Source: Microbacterium sp. AG238 (lineage in GTDB: Bacteria; Actinomycetota; Actinomycetes; Actinomycetales; Microbacteriaceae). From it: DNA of 64,000 nucleotides. The stretch covers positions 1,798,001 through 1,862,000 of the forward strand of contig NZ_RAQC01000001.1 of the NCBI RefSeq assembly GCF_003610405.1. The letters run 5' to 3'. Position 1 is the first letter of the stretch. Each line of letters begins with the position of its first letter. Of the stretch, positions 50,280 to 59,470 are shown in pieces. The translations under genes were made by a program, and so were the position numbers. The notes beneath the pieces are model-generated. The model made no database searches, was not told the origin of the DNA, and was given only the letters and a program-made list of their open reading frames with translations.

Positions 50280-51425
50280 TCAGGTGAGGCCCAGGGTCTC
50301 CGACAGCACGAGGGCCGCCGCTCCCCGTAGCCGGAGGTCGCCGTGGGTCTCGGCGAGGCGCACGGTCAGATCGTCGAAGAGGATCGGCAGCACGCGGACC
50401 GCGATGGCTTCGCGCGCCGCCTCGATGAGCTCTCCCTCGATCAGCTCGGCCGGCCCGCTCAGCACGACATCCGTCAGTCCGAGCGTCGCGACCAGCGGTG
50501 ACAGCGCGATGCCCAGGCATCGTCCCGTCTCGCGGCGAATGTCTGACGCGGCGATCTCGTCGGGCGCTCCGGCGAGCCGCGCCTCGAGCTTCGGCACAGA
50601 GAGCCAGGCCTCGAGGCATCCGGTACGCCCGCACGCGCAGACGGGGCCCTCGCCCGCGGTCACGACGACGTGGCCGATCTCGCCCGCCGCCCAGTTGCGA
50701 CCGTGGACGACCGCGCCGTTGATGATGACCGCGGCTCCGACGCCCGCGCCGATCCGCACCAGCAGCAGATCGTGGTCGACCTTTCCGAAGCTCAGCTCTC
50801 CCATACCGGCGGCGTTGAGGCCGTTGGTGACCGAGACCGGCAGACCGGTTCGGTCGAACAGGATGCCGCGGAGGGCGACATCGTGCCAGTCGAGGTGCGA
50901 CGACTCGCGCACCACGCCGGCGCCGTCGACGACGCCCGGCGTCGAGACGCCGATTCCGAGGATCGGAGCCTCCGCGGAGCGCACGAGCCGATCGATGAGG
51001 TCGCCGAGCACCTCGAGCGCCTCCGGCCCGGTCGCCCCACCCCGCTCGACGACCTCGCGGGCGATCACGGCACCACCGAGGTCGACGACGGCGCCCTCGA
51101 TCGTGTCGCCGCTCGATATCGACACGGCGACGACGTTGCGCGACGACCGTGACAGCGCGAGAGCCCGAGAGGGCGCGCCCGGACCCGACCGGTGGCCAGG
51201 GCCGCTCTCGACGACGAGCTGCTCGTCCACCAGCTCGCCGACCAGATCGGAGATCGTCACGCGCGACAGTCCGGTGGCGCGTGCGATGTCGGCGCGCGAC
51301 AGACCGTCCTCACGATGGAGCGCCTGCAGGACGAGGCGGCGGTTGTTGCTGCGCGCATCTTCGGGACGGATGCGGCGTCCGCGCGTCCTCCGCGAGGCAG
51401 CGCCTTCCGTTGACGTCGTAGTCAT
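50280..51425 (-). CDS. ROK-family transcriptional regulator (NagC-like)
   Basis: A 381-residue ROK repressor. The N-terminal winged helix has GLSRADIARATGLSRVTISD; the ROK fold has GVSTPGVVDGAGVV, GAVVHGRNWAAGEIGHVVV and the zinc motif CACGRTGCLEAW. Such proteins bind GlcNAc or its phosphate and control amino-sugar uptake genes. It is divergent from the PTS gene and precedes nagB in the same direction, so it probably controls both. Confidence 0.9.
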   Translation of the reverse strand: MTTTSTEGAASRRTRGRRIRPEDARSNNRRLVLQALHREDGLSRADIARATGLSRVTISDLVGELVDEQLVVESGPGHRSGPGAPSRALALSRSSRNVVAVSISSGDTIEGAVVDLGGAVIAREVVERGGATGPEALEVLGDLIDRLVRSAEAPILGIGVSTPGVVDGAGVVRESSHLDWHDVALRGILFDRTGLPVSVTNGLNAAGMGELSFGKVDHDLLLVRIGAGVGAAVIINGAVVHGRNWAAGEIGHVVVTAGEGPVCACGRTGCLEAWLSVPKLEARLAGAPDEIAASDIRRETGRCLGIALSPLVATLGLTDVVLSGPAELIEGELIEAAREAIAVRVLPILFDDLTVRLAETHGDLRLRGAAALVLSETLGLT

Positions 51426-51446
51426 GCGTTCCCCGATCGAGTACAG

Positions 51447-51467
51447 TTCCCGAGAAATAATTCGGAA
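51447..51467. promoter_or_regulatory. Candidate ROK operator in the divergent region
   Basis: An imperfect inverted repeat: TTCCCGA (51447-51453) against TTCGGAA (51461-51467) around an AT-rich centre. It lies between the ROK and PTS genes (98-bp gap), where NagC-type sites are expected. A guess from position and symmetry. Confidence 0.4.
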
Positions 51468-51523
51468 ACGTTCTTAACCAATACTGACAGAACCCCGTCC
51501 CCTCGCGCACATCGGAGTGACCC

Positions 51524-53443
51524 GTGAAATTCTTCCAACGACTCGGCCGGTCGATCATGCTGCCGGTCGCCGTGCTTCCCGTCGCTGCCATCCTCATGGG
51601 CATCGGCAACTGGATCGCCGCCGCCGCCGGCGAGAACATCGCCTCGACGTTCCTCCTCGCAGCGGGCGGTGCGGTCCTCGACAACATGGCGCTTCTCTTC
51701 GCCATCGGCATCTCGATCGGCATGGCCAACAAGTCCGACGGCACCTCGGCCCTCGCCGGCCTCGTTTCGTGGCTCACCGTCACGACACTCCTCGCGCCCG
51801 CCACCGTCGCTCAGTTCTTCGGCATCGAGGATGTCGCCGAGGTCGATCCCGCGTTCACCAACATCAAGAACGTCTTCGTCGGGATCATCTGCGGCCTCAT
51901 CGGCGCCTGGGCGTACAACCGCTTCAAGGACGTCAAGCTGCCGGACGCCCTCTCGTTCTTCTCCGGCAAGCGCTCCGTCGCGATCGTCACGGCAGGCATC
52001 TCCCTCGTCGTCGCCGTCGTGCTGCTGTTCGTCTGGCCCTTCGTGTACGGCGGCCTGGTGACCTTCGGTGAGTGGATCGCCACCCTCGGCCCCGTCGGCG
52101 CCGGCCTTTACGGGTTCCTCAACCGCCTGCTCATCCCGTTCGGGCTCCATCACGCCCTCAACTCGGTGTTCTGGTTCGATGTCGCCGGCATCAACGACCT
52201 CAACAACTTCCTCGGCGGCGCGAACGGCGACGGCGTCTACGGGGTGACCGGCCAGTACATGACCGGATTCTTCCCGATCATGATGTTCGGCCTGCCGGGC
52301 GCCGCCCTGGCGATGTACGTGACCGCGAAGGACAAGCGCAAGAAGGTCGTCGCCGGCATCCTGCTCTCGTCGGCCGTCGCCGCGTTCTTCGTCGGGATCA
52401 CCGAGCCGCTCGAGTTCTCCTTCATGTTCCTGGCGCCGTGGCTCTACCTCGTCCACGCCGTCTTCACCGGCATCTCGGTCTTCATCGCAGCTCTCCTCCC
52501 CACCCGCATGGGCTTCGGGTTCTCGGCGGGCTTCATCGATCTCGTCTTGGGGTGGTTCAACCCGCTGGCGCAGAACCCCTGGATGATCCCCGTGATGGGC
52601 GTGTTCTGGTTCGTGATCTACTTCGCCGTGTTCCGCTTCCTCATCCTGAAGTTCCGCCTCAAGACGCCGGGGCGCGAAGACGACGACGCGCTCGACGCGG
52701 ATGCCGCAACCTCGGGCCGCGACGCGGGCTACGGCCCGACCGCGGAGAAGATGATCGCGGGCCTCGGCGGCAAGGACAACATCGTCCAGCTCGACAACTG
52801 CGCCACCCGCCTGCGGCTCGAGGTCGCCGACACGTCGCGCGTCGACAGCGATGCACTCAAGCGCGCCGGCGCCGCGGGAACCATGATCTCCGGAGCCAAG
52901 TCGGTACAGGTGGTCTACGGGCTGAACGTGCAGTTCGTGAAGGACGCGATGGACGACGTACTCGCCGGCCGCGAGGTCGAGCCGCCCGCGGCATCCTCCG
53001 CGCCTCAGAGCGCGGGCACGGTGACCACCACCGCTCCCGCGGTCGTGCGGCTGCGCCAGCCCATCGCCGGCAGGGTCGTGCCGCTCGCGGAGGTTCCCGA
53101 CCCGATGTTCTCGCAGGGGACGATGGGGCCCGGCCTCGCGATCGATCCGACCGGAGACACCGTCGTCGCGCCCGCCGACGGCACCGTGACCACGGTGTTC
53201 CCGACCGGTCACGCCGTGGGGATGACCCTCGACGACGGCACCGAGCTGCTGATCCACGTGGGCATCGACACCGTCGACCTCAAGGGCCGCGGCTTCCAGG
53301 CGCTCGTGCAGCAGGGCGAAGGAGTACACGCGGGACACCCACTGCTGCGCATCGACACCGGCGTGATCCGCGGGGCGGGCTACTCCCCCATCACCCCGGT
53401 CATCGTGCTGAACAACGAGCACGCGTCGGTCGAGTTCGAGTGA
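51524..53443 (+). CDS. PTS transporter subunit IICBA, N-acetylglucosamine/glucose family
   Basis: A 639-residue fused EII. The IIC membrane domain (about 1-385) begins MKFFQRLGRSIMLPVAVLPV and has FGLHHALNSVFWFDV and FFVGITEPLEFSFMFLAPWL. IIB (about 400-480) carries the phospho-Cys in LDNCATRLRLEV. IIA (about 500-639) has the phospho-His in LIHVGIDTVDL. It imports and phosphorylates GlcNAc or glucose using HPr. Context with nagB and a ROK regulator favours GlcNAc (NagE-like). GGAG lies before the GTG. Confidence 0.93.
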   Translation: MKFFQRLGRSIMLPVAVLPVAAILMGIGNWIAAAAGENIASTFLLAAGGAVLDNMALLFAIGISIGMANKSDGTSALAGLVSWLTVTTLLAPATVAQFFGIEDVAEVDPAFTNIKNVFVGIICGLIGAWAYNRFKDVKLPDALSFFSGKRSVAIVTAGISLVVAVVLLFVWPFVYGGLVTFGEWIATLGPVGAGLYGFLNRLLIPFGLHHALNSVFWFDVAGINDLNNFLGGANGDGVYGVTGQYMTGFFPIMMFGLPGAALAMYVTAKDKRKKVVAGILLSSAVAAFFVGITEPLEFSFMFLAPWLYLVHAVFTGISVFIAALLPTRMGFGFSAGFIDLVLGWFNPLAQNPWMIPVMGVFWFVIYFAVFRFLILKFRLKTPGREDDDALDADAATSGRDAGYGPTAEKMIAGLGGKDNIVQLDNCATRLRLEVADTSRVDSDALKRAGAAGTMISGAKSVQVVYGLNVQFVKDAMDDVLAGREVEPPAASSAPQSAGTVTTTAPAVVRLRQPIAGRVVPLAEVPDPMFSQGTMGPGLAIDPTGDTVVAPADGTVTTVFPTGHAVGMTLDDGTELLIHVGIDTVDLKGRGFQALVQQGEGVHAGHPLLRIDTGVIRGAGYSPITPVIVLNNEHASVEFE

Positions 53444-53504
53444 CGCCTCGGCCGGTGCCGGGGGTCGTCGCCTCGGCACCGGCCACACCCGGCCACCCCC
53501 GCTC

Positions 53505-53510
53505 TAAACT
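53505..53510 (+). promoter_or_regulatory. -10 hexamer of a leaderless promoter
   Basis: TAAACT followed by six bases and the ATG at 53517, with no ribosome site. Same layout as at 9493, 16864 and 61931. Confidence 0.55.
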
Positions 53511-53516
53511 GGCGCC

Positions 53517-54128
53517 ATGAGTGCGGCCAAGACTCCCGAGTGGGTGGTGCGGGAGGATGCTGCGCCCTCGGTCGTCGTCGCGCTGTACCTGCGTCAGGTG
53601 CTCGGTATCCGCACTCCCGACGAGCTGCCGCACCTGCGCGGTGTCGATGCAGCCCCGATCGAACGCGACCCTGAGACGCAAGCCGAGCTCGAACGGCAGT
53701 GGCGGGCGTACTGGGAGATGACGGTCGAGCCGCTCGCGCACACCTCGCCCGTGCCGCTCGACCTGGTCGACGGGTTCGACACGCTCGTCGCGTTGCCCAC
53801 GGTGGGATTCGAGCGGCTCGAGCTCGAGATGCGCCCGCACGCCGCCGAGGCGGTCGCGTTCGCGCGAGACGTGCACGCGCGGTACACGGCGCGTTCGTCG
53901 GGTGCCGGCGCCGTGGCCTACCGCGCCTACGCCGGGGCGCTCGCCCAGCACGAGCGCCGCATCGGCCGGCGGGCGCACTCGTTCGAGCTGAACGTGCAGG
54001 TGCTTCCCCTGAGCCAGCGTGGCGTGTGGTGGATCGGCGCACTGACGATCGCGGTCACCGACGGGCTGCGCAGCGACGTCGTGGCCTTCGACGCGGCGAT
54101 CGCTCCGATCATCGCCGAGATCGCCTGA
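53517..54128 (+). CDS. Uncharacterised 203-residue protein
   Basis: A soluble protein with WVVREDAAPSVVVALYLRQVLGI at the start, YWEMTVEPLAHTSPVPLDLV in the middle and a hydrophobic C-terminal stretch (GVWWIGALTIAVTDGLRSD). I recognise no domain; similar proteins occur as hypothetical proteins of Microbacteriaceae. ATG at 53517 with a leaderless-type -10. It stands alone between the PTS gene and a convergent small membrane protein gene. Confidence 0.65.
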   Translation: MSAAKTPEWVVREDAAPSVVVALYLRQVLGIRTPDELPHLRGVDAAPIERDPETQAELERQWRAYWEMTVEPLAHTSPVPLDLVDGFDTLVALPTVGFERLELEMRPHAAEAVAFARDVHARYTARSSGAGAVAYRAYAGALAQHERRIGRRAHSFELNVQVLPLSQRGVWWIGALTIAVTDGLRSDVVAFDAAIAPIIAEIA

Positions 54129-54173
54129 CCCGCGGCATCCCCCGCCGCCCGCCGCGCCCGCGCCGGCGCGTGA

Positions 54174-54231
54174 GGCGCACTTGCGTGGATGAGGCGCAGT
54201 TCGAACTGCGGCCGAAGCGCGAAAGTGCGCC
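54174..54231. repeat. Nested palindrome between convergent genes
   Basis: GGCGCACTT (54174-54182) pairs with AAGTGCGCC (54223-54231); within it CGCAGTTCGAACTGCG (54195-54210) is a perfect 16-bp palindrome. It lies between the convergent genes at 53517 and 54265 and could serve as terminator for both or be a mobile repeat. Confidence 0.75.
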
Positions 54232-54264
54232 CGAAGCCCGAACACCGGGCGGGCCGAGCCGAGG

Positions 54265-54588
54265 TCAGGCGTCGTCGAGGGTGCGCACGCGCTCGTGCAG
54301 GATGCGCACCTCGCGCGTGCGGCGACGCGCAGCGCGGTCGAGCACGAGGGCGATGACGCCCGCAATCGCCATGCAGATCGGGATGGCGCCGAGCGCGATG
54401 AACCCGAAGACCTGACCCCCGGAGTACTGCAGGCCGGTGTTGGTGCTGACTCCCTCATCGGGGATGCCGAACGTCAGAGCCAGCGCGACGATGATGCCCG
54501 CAGCGACGCCGAGCAGGAGGAACACGCTGTACTTGGGCACGCGACGCACGCGCGCCGACTCGACCCGTTCGGTGATCTCCTCAGCCAT
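54265..54588 (-). CDS. Small two-helix membrane protein, unknown function
   Basis: A 107-residue protein with two hydrophobic helices (SVFLLLGVAAGIIVALALTF and VFGFIALGAIPICMAIAGVI) and a positively charged, coiled C-terminus (DRAARRRTREVRILHERV). Its ends face the cytoplasm. Small proteins of this layout are common in Microbacteriaceae next to other membrane genes; I do not recognise a family. The ATG at 54588 (MAEEITERVESARVRR) has a typical acidic/basic start. Confidence 0.7.
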   Translation of the reverse strand: MAEEITERVESARVRRVPKYSVFLLLGVAAGIIVALALTFGIPDEGVSTNTGLQYSGGQVFGFIALGAIPICMAIAGVIALVLDRAARRRTREVRILHERVRTLDDA

Positions 54589-54651
54589 GAGTCCATTGTC
54601 GCACCGCCCGAGCCATGCCCGGGCGGTGCGACGAGAGGGCTCAGGGCATCG

Positions 54652-57537
54652 TCAGAGCGCGCTACGACGGCGACGCGTGAACGACACGGCGAGCGCGCCG
54701 ATCAGCAGCATCCCGGCACCCAGCCACAGGGTGTCGACGGGAGCCTGTCCACCGGTCGCGGCGAGGGTCGCGTCGGTCGAGGCGTCGCACGGCACCTCGG
54801 CCCCGAGCGGGAACGTGATGTTCACGGAATCGAGTGCTTCGCCGGCCGAGTAGAAGCCCGCGAAGGCCTCGGCCCCGGCAGCCGTCAGCGTGGCCGATGC
54901 ACCCGTCCAGCTGATCCGATTCGCCGTCGTCGTGGCGGCGGGAAGCGAGAGCGTCGCGAAGACGACGCCGTTCGCGTTCACGTCGGGCGAGCCGTTGTAG
55001 CCCTTCGACTGCACGTTCACGACCAGCGAGGCCGTGTTCGCGCCGGTGATCTGCACCCGCGGGTTCGAGAGGGTCATGTCGAGCAGGCCGCTGTGCCCGG
55101 TGTAGTGCACCGATCCGCCGAAGCTGACGCGACCGCGGTCGTTCTCGGGGCTGTACGCACCCGAACCGCTGCCCCAGCCGCCCGAGATCTCGCCCTTGGC
55201 GATCGGGCCGGTGATGTACGAGCGATACGACTCCTTCACACCCCACTCGATCGTCGCGCCCGAGACCGACCGTGCGACGCACGACGGTTCGGCGGGCGAC
55301 TCGACGGCTGCGGCGACGGCGGCAGCCGTGACCCGGAAGGGCGCGGATGCCGCGACGGCGCCGCCGACGCTGAGCTCGAGCGTGTGGTCGCCCGTCGCGA
55401 ATCCGGCCGGGACCGCCCACGAGAACGACACGCGTCCGCCGGCATCCGCCGTCGCCGTGCCGATCATGACCGGCTCGGAGTGCGCGACGGCCGTGACGAC
55501 GTCACCGGGCGCGAAGCCGCCGCCGGTGAATTCGAGCACTCCGCCCTGGGCGACCGTCGCCGAGCCCGCGAACGCGACGAACGGGGCCGTCGGCTGAGCG
55601 ACGGTGACGTCGGCGAAGGTGTCGAGCGTCCGGTCGGTGATCGACAGCGCGTGCGCTGCGGAGGTCGCGACGTGGTAGCTCTTCGTCGGGTCGAGCGAGC
55701 CCGCGGGCACCGTCAGCTCGACGGTGAACGCGCCACCCACGATCGAGCCCGGGCGCACCCAGGCCAGCTGCACCCAGCCCTCAGCGGGCAGCGGTCCCGC
55801 GCCTGCCCAGAGCGACTTCTCGCCGAAGACGACGTACGCGCCGTTGGCGGCGCTGTCGCCGACGAAACCGGTGCCCGAGACCGTGAGCGTGTTGGACACG
55901 GCCGGGTCGAGGTCCGCGTTCGGGGTCACCGTGATTCTCGGGCTCTTCGTCGGCTCGGGCTGGGGTGCGACCTCGGCCCACGTCACGGGGACGAAGATCT
56001 CGTTGTCGGGCTGCAGGCCCTGCGACACCTTGTTGCCGAAGGTGAACACGCCGAGTCGGTAGTCATCGCCGGGGCGCTTGTCGTTCGCGGACTTCTGGTC
56101 GACCTCGACACTCCACGAGAAGTCGACCGTGCCGTCGGCGTTCTCGCTCCACTGGAGGTTGGTGCCGCCGGTCGGCGCGTCGGAGACCCGGACGTACGAG
56201 ATCGACGGACGCGCCGCATCCGCTGCCCCGTCGGTGGGCTTCCACGTCTCGGCGACCCAGCCGAAGCGCAGCGCGAATCCGGCACCGACCTCACTCTGGC
56301 GGTAGTTGCGTCCCTCGACGGTCAGCGTGGCACCGCTCGGGTCGACATCCGTGTTCGGGGTGACCGTGAGCGTCGGCGCGGGGAGCGGCTCGGCCGGGGC
56401 GGTCGCGAACGACACCACCGCCTTCGCGTCCTGCGATCGGTTGGTCATGCCGGTGTGGTCGGCGATCGTGTAGACCGCCGTGGTGTCGCCCTTCGGCGCG
56501 ACCCGCAGCGTCGTCTCGAACGAGCCGTCGGCCGCGAACTTCACCATCGTGTCGGTGCGAGGCGTCGAGGTGACGAGCTTGGCGCCGGCGGTGCAGCCCG
56601 CCGAGATGAAGGCGAAGTCGACCTCCGAGAGCGGCCGGTCGGTGCACGTCGTGAGGTAGATCGGCTGGGCGGGGTCGTAGCCCGTGCCCGTGACGGTGAT
56701 CTCCTCGCCTGCGGGGTCGAGCCCCGTCGACGTCGACAGCGTGAGGGTGGGGACCCGCACCGGGGTCTCGGGCTCGGTCGCCGTCGCGGTGACTGCGTAG
56801 CTCAGCGCCGGTGCCGTCGAGGCGGAGTAGGCCGTAGCGTCGGCCGGGGTGAACGCGGCCGCGATGCTGTGCGTGCCGACGGCCAGCGACGAGGCGACGA
56901 TGCTCGCGACGCCGCCGTCGACCGGAGCCGAACCGAGCGATGCGTCGCCGGCGGTGAACGAGACCGACCCGGATGCCGCGGGCGAGACGGTCGCCGTCAG
57001 CGTGACGTCCGCGCCTTCGACGGCCGTGCCGTCGGGCGAGGCGGACAGTGTCGTCGTGGTCGCTTCGACGACGGCGGGGAACAGCGCGGCCCAGTCGATC
57101 AAGACGTCGGCGCGAGCGAGGAGGTTCGCCTCGGTGGGGAACGAGCGCGACGGCCACGAGATGATCTCGTAAGCCTTCGTGCGGTCGAGTTCCGCTGCGA
57201 CCTGCTCGAGGCTTCCGCTGATCTCGCCCGCGGCGGAGACGTCGAGCGAGGCGTTGGGCGTGCTCGACTGGTCGACCGTCAGGTCGCCCTTCTCGACGAG
57301 CGCGACGTAGGCGTGCCGGCTCGGCTGGCCGGGGTACTGCGGGGCGACCTCGAAGCCGGTGCCGGCGATGGCGACCGTGATCCTCTCGTTCGCCACGACG
57401 GTGGTCGACGTCGTCAGGGTGGGCCCGGCGGCGGATGCCGGGGCGGCGACGCCGACGACGGCGGCCATGGCTATGAGCGCGCCGGTCAGCACGCTTGCGA
57501 GCGGACGCTGCAGCGCCGCCCTCCTGGTTCTCATCAT
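54652..57537 (-). CDS. Large HtaA-domain heme-binding surface protein with LAATG sorting signal
   Basis: A 961-residue exported protein. Signal peptide 1 to about 37 (VVGVAAPASAA). Then a series of Ig-like or beta-sandwich repeats (PTLTVTPNTDVDPSGATLTV, PRITVTPNADLDP, LTVSGTGF) and one bacterial Ig domain (about 155-250). Residues about 755-916 form one HtaA conserved region, with GATIEWGVKESYRSYI and YTGHSGLLDMTLS carrying the Tyr and His positions used as heme ligands in HtaA/HtaB. The C-terminus is LAATGG (about 924), a hydrophobic helix and RRRR, which fits class-E sortase (LAxTG) anchoring. GGAGG lies before the ATG. An IdeR-like box lies 57 bases upstream. Confidence 0.9.
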   Translation of the reverse strand: MMRTRRAALQRPLASVLTGALIAMAAVVGVAAPASAAGPTLTTSTTVVANERITVAIAGTGFEVAPQYPGQPSRHAYVALVEKGDLTVDQSSTPNASLDVSAAGEISGSLEQVAAELDRTKAYEIISWPSRSFPTEANLLARADVLIDWAALFPAVVEATTTTLSASPDGTAVEGADVTLTATVSPAASGSVSFTAGDASLGSAPVDGGVASIVASSLAVGTHSIAAAFTPADATAYSASTAPALSYAVTATATEPETPVRVPTLTLSTSTGLDPAGEEITVTGTGYDPAQPIYLTTCTDRPLSEVDFAFISAGCTAGAKLVTSTPRTDTMVKFAADGSFETTLRVAPKGDTTAVYTIADHTGMTNRSQDAKAVVSFATAPAEPLPAPTLTVTPNTDVDPSGATLTVEGRNYRQSEVGAGFALRFGWVAETWKPTDGAADAARPSISYVRVSDAPTGGTNLQWSENADGTVDFSWSVEVDQKSANDKRPGDDYRLGVFTFGNKVSQGLQPDNEIFVPVTWAEVAPQPEPTKSPRITVTPNADLDPAVSNTLTVSGTGFVGDSAANGAYVVFGEKSLWAGAGPLPAEGWVQLAWVRPGSIVGGAFTVELTVPAGSLDPTKSYHVATSAAHALSITDRTLDTFADVTVAQPTAPFVAFAGSATVAQGGVLEFTGGGFAPGDVVTAVAHSEPVMIGTATADAGGRVSFSWAVPAGFATGDHTLELSVGGAVAASAPFRVTAAAVAAAVESPAEPSCVARSVSGATIEWGVKESYRSYITGPIAKGEISGGWGSGSGAYSPENDRGRVSFGGSVHYTGHSGLLDMTLSNPRVQITGANTASLVVNVQSKGYNGSPDVNANGVVFATLSLPAATTTANRISWTGASATLTAAGAEAFAGFYSAGEALDSVNITFPLGAEVPCDASTDATLAATGGQAPVDTLWLGAGMLLIGALAVSFTRRRRSAL

Positions 57538-57594
57538 GGGAACCCTCCGAATCTCGATGCGGGTGAAGCTCGCGCGTCGGGCACGCGACGCGAG

Positions 57595-57613
57595 TTAGCT
57601 TAGCCTTACCTAA
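57595..57613 (-). promoter_or_regulatory. IdeR/DtxR-like iron box before the large HtaA gene
   Basis: TTAGCTTAGCCTTACCTAA matches the DtxR consensus TTAGGTTAGSCTAACCTAA at 17 of 19 positions. It lies 58 bases upstream of the HtaA start, in the gap after the HmuV stop. Strongest iron box of the three in the window. Confidence 0.82.
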
Positions 57614-57638
57614 TCAGTTTTTGTGAAGATGCTGACAG

Positions 57639-58424
57639 TCAGAGGTCGGCGTGACGGCGCGGGAGGATGACCGGACGTCCGGTGTCGGGGTCGTCGAGCA
57701 CCCGGACCGGCGTGCCGTAAACCGTCGCGACCCGCTCGGCGGTCAGCACGGCGCGGGCATCACCGCGGGCGACGAGCCGGCCGCCGTCGATCATCGCGAC
57801 CTCATCCGCGTAGGCCGCGGCGAGCGACAGGTCGTGCAGCACGACGACCACGGCTCGCCCCTCGCGGGCGAGCCCGCGTGCGACACGGAGGACGTCCTCC
57901 TGGTGCCGGAGATCCAGGGCCGCGGTCGGCTCGTCGAGCAGCACGACGGGGGTGTCCTGTGCGAGAACCCGAGCGAGCGACACGCGCGCCTTCTCACCGC
58001 CGGAGAGCGACGGGTAGGCGCGATGGACCAGGTGCGCGACGTCCGCGCGGTCCACCGCTTCGGCGATGCGCGCGTCATCGTCGTCCGCGTGCTGCGTGCC
58101 GATCCAGGGGGTCCGCCCCATCGCGACGACCTGGCCCGCCGAGAACGAGAAGGCGACCTGGTTCGACTGCAGCAGCACCGAGCGTCGCCGCGCCAGCTCG
58201 CGGGCGGACCAGTCGCCCACCGGACGCCCGTCGAGACGCACGGCACCGGAGGAGGGCGCGCGATCCCCCGTCAGCAGCGACAGCAGGCTCGACTTGCCGG
58301 CACCGTTGGGCCCGACCAGCGCGAGCAGCCGGCCGTAGCCGACATCCATCGTCACGTCGTCGAGGATCGTCGCATCTCCCAGCCGCAGGCTCGCGTGCTG
58401 CACCTCGACCGCGACGCCCGTCAC
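57639..58424 (-). CDS. hmuV: Heme ABC transporter ATP-binding protein
   Basis: A 261-residue ABC ATPase with Walker A GPNGAGKSS, Q-loop QSNQVAFSF, signature LSGGEKARVSLARVLAQD and Walker B VLLDEPTAALD, then LHDLSLAAAYAD. The sequence fits the FecCD/BtuD group for iron-chelate import. Its GTG overlaps the HmuU stop (GTGA). It ends the HtaA-HmuTUV operon. The upstream reading frame is not part of the gene. Confidence 0.94.
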   Translation of the reverse strand: MTGVAVEVQHASLRLGDATILDDVTMDVGYGRLLALVGPNGAGKSSLLSLLTGDRAPSSGAVRLDGRPVGDWSARELARRRSVLLQSNQVAFSFSAGQVVAMGRTPWIGTQHADDDDARIAEAVDRADVAHLVHRAYPSLSGGEKARVSLARVLAQDTPVVLLDEPTAALDLRHQEDVLRVARGLAREGRAVVVVLHDLSLAAAYADEVAMIDGGRLVARGDARAVLTAERVATVYGTPVRVLDDPDTGRPVILPRRHADL

Positions 58425-59470
58425 GACCAGCCCCCGGCGGTGCGCCGCGTGCGGCGGATGAGCCAGAAGAAGAACGGGCCGCCCACGAGCGACGTCAGGA
58501 TGCCGATCGGCAGGTCGGCCGAGACCACCACCGTCCGCGCCAGGAGGTCGGCGAAGACGAGCACAACCGCGCCGCCAAGGGCCGAGAGAACGATGAGCGG
58601 GCGATGGGCGGGCCCGAGCAGCATGCGGACGATGTGGGGGACCACGAGTCCGACGAAGGCGATGATGCCGACGAACGCGACGGCGACCCCCGTGAGCAGG
58701 GCGACGAGGACGATCGACCCGATCCGGAGTGCCTCGACGCGCACGCCGAGATGCACGGCTGTGCGATCGCCGAGCGCCAAGAGGTCGTAGCGACGCGCGA
58801 GAGCGAGGGATGCCGCCGTGCCGAGTGCCCCGACGAGCGCGACCACAGCGACCTCGGTCCAGCGCGAGCCGTTCATCGAGCCGAGCTGCCAGAAGACGAT
58901 CTGCTCGCGAGAGGCCGTGTCGCCGACGAACATCAGCAGCGCCAGCCCGGCTCCCGCGAACGCGTTGACAGCGATGCCCGTGAGGATGAGCGTGATCGAC
59001 TCGGTGCGGCCCTGGGCGCGCGCGGCGGCGTAGACGACCAGGGTGGCGATGAGTCCGCCCGTGAAGGCGCAGACGGCGATCGACCAGGGACCGAGGAACG
59101 ACAGGCCGAGCGTGATGGCGGCGGCGGCCCCCACGGCTGCGCCCGACGAGACGCCGACGACGCCTGGCTCGGCGAGCGGGTTGGCGAAGATCGCCTGCAT
59201 GACGGCGCCGGCGACCGCGAGCAGGGCACCGACCAGCAACGACATCGCGACGCGCGGGAACCGGATCTGCCACAGCGTCTGCTCGATCAGCGGCTCGGTC
59301 GGTGCCCACGGAAGGGGGACGCCGACCGACCGCAGCAGGGAGCCGATGACCTCGGCGGGTCCGATGGGCAGCTGGCCGAGCCCGGCGGAGAGCACGACAC
59401 CCACCGCCAGCAGGGTCACGGTCACGCCGGCGACGATGACGACACGGCGCCTCGCGGCAACCGAGGTCAT
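58421..59470 (-). CDS. hmuU: Heme ABC transporter permease
   Basis: A 349-residue FecCD-type permease with about ten helices. It has LLVGALLAVAGAVMQAIFAN, PLAEPGVVGVSSGAAVG (G-x-x-x-G-A coupling area) and FVGLVVPHIVRMLLGPAHR, the family landmarks. It forms the membrane channel for heme or a similar iron compound, with HmuV. Its ATG overlaps the stop of HmuT. Confidence 0.94.
   Translation of the reverse strand: MTSVAARRRVVIVAGVTVTLLAVGVVLSAGLGQLPIGPAEVIGSLLRSVGVPLPWAPTEPLIEQTLWQIRFPRVAMSLLVGALLAVAGAVMQAIFANPLAEPGVVGVSSGAAVGAAAAITLGLSFLGPWSIAVCAFTGGLIATLVVYAAARAQGRTESITLILTGIAVNAFAGAGLALLMFVGDTASREQIVFWQLGSMNGSRWTEVAVVALVGALGTAASLALARRYDLLALGDRTAVHLGVRVEALRIGSIVLVALLTGVAVAFVGIIAFVGLVVPHIVRMLLGPAHRPLIVLSALGGAVVLVFADLLARTVVVSADLPIGILTSLVGGPFFFWLIRRTRRTAGGWS

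Noticed and set aside
57639..59309. Long frame (556 residues) that would fuse HmuV to extra N-terminal sequence
   Set aside because: The extra part is the HmuU gene read in another frame; the GTGA overlap at 58421-58424 gives a normal HmuV.
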